Positions 24,840 to 25,215 of a stretch of 25,215 bases of DNA are shown here, one piece after another (positions within the stretch are counted from its first letter, which is position 1; the number at the start of each line of letters is the position of its first letter). The notes under the pieces were generated by a model. The model searched no databases. It was given only the letters and a program-made list of their open reading frames with translations, and was not told where the DNA came from. The stretch comes from Chrysochromulina parva (Eukaryota > Haptophyta > Prymnesiales > Chrysochromulinaceae). Where the stretch lies: NCBI GenBank assembly GCA_002887195.1, contig PJAB01000498.1, positions 1-25,215 on the forward strand, read 5' to 3'. The position numbers were made by a program, and so were the translations under genes.

Positions 24840-25215
24840 GCCGGGTGAGGCGCAGAGGCGCGGGAGACGGCGGCAAATAACCGCGGGTGTCGCCACTTTT
24901 GTTTATACATGAAGAAAATAATGCAGTGCGGGCCTTGGCTTCTCACCTGACATGCCCGATGTGTCAGGTGAGACAGATTACGCCAGGGACACGCCCCCTA
25001 GACCGTACACGGCACGTACAGGCTTCGTTCCACAGAGCTTGCAGCGAGGCGTTCCACTGGAAAATTGGTCAGTGAAGAGGACGGGCGCGCACGCGCGGAG
25101 CTGCAATCGCCGCAATCGGACGCGAGCGCGGATGCGCCGTCTGCTCGTGAGCCTCGTCGGCCTCACCTCACCGCTCGTACGCTCGTACGCGGTGACACCG
25201 AGCCTGCAACGGCTG
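24840..25215. other. Downstream flank with no recognised gene
   Basis: 3' flank of the WD40 gene. It contains an inverted-repeat word pair CTCACCTGACA / TGTCAGGTGAG at about 24941-24971, capable of a hairpin. No coding region is supported up to the window end. Confidence 0.4.

Overview
The window is nuclear DNA of a eukaryotic microbe, most likely a GC-rich alga. A haptophyte is my best guess; other GC-rich algae such as dinoflagellates or pelagophytes are not excluded. The reasons are strong GC bias at third codon positions, short GT-AG introns of about 56-195 nt plus one GC-AG intron of 263 nt, no operons or Shine-Dalgarno sites, long Pro/Ser-, Ala-, Gln- and Glu-rich tracts, and two genes whose N-termini look like secretory or plastid leaders. 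No rRNA, tRNA, transposase, CRISPR array or viral gene was recognised.

Layout. 1-1125 (+) is the 3' part of a Pro/Ser-rich single-pass surface protein. 1337-4042 (-) is an orphan multi-pass membrane protein. 4845-6959 (-) is a PX-domain protein with a C-terminal membrane anchor. It is divergent from 7471-11415 (+), a six-exon GH127 (DUF1680) beta-L-arabinofuranosidase-like enzyme with an AbfB-like C-terminus. 11923-12849 (+) is a TLC-domain membrane protein, 13289-14283 (+) a two-exon Mpv17/PMP22 protein, and 14654-15970 (+) a SMYD-like SET protein.

16448-18507 (+) is a six-exon gene for an HD-domain oxygenase (PhnZ-like) fused to a PhyH-type Fe(II)/2-oxoglutarate dioxygenase (PhnY-like). 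It is followed by 18790-19566 (-), a class I methyltransferase (Methyltransf_16); 19784-20601 (-), a two-exon GLTP-fold lipid-transfer protein with a signal peptide; 20814-22344 (+), a polyQ CCCH/CCHC zinc-finger protein; and 23767-24839 (+), a WD40 protein built from tandemly copied exon-intron units.

The strongest result is the HD-PhyH fusion. Spliced together, it carries in one chain the two activities that in marine bacteria (PhnY plus PhnZ) oxidatively convert 2-aminoethylphosphonate to glycine and phosphate. Every PhnZ metal and substrate residue I can recall falls at matching spacing, including an Asp that appears only after correct splicing. The second result is a pattern in introns. 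The GH127 and HD-PhyH genes share introns filled with 10-12 bp tandem repeats carrying the branch-point-like word CTGAT, and several of these introns have duplicated splice borders, as expected of recent intron gain or expansion. All exon models were worked out by hand from splice signals, reading phase and family conservation. The genes look like independent housekeeping or accessory functions, not a cluster.
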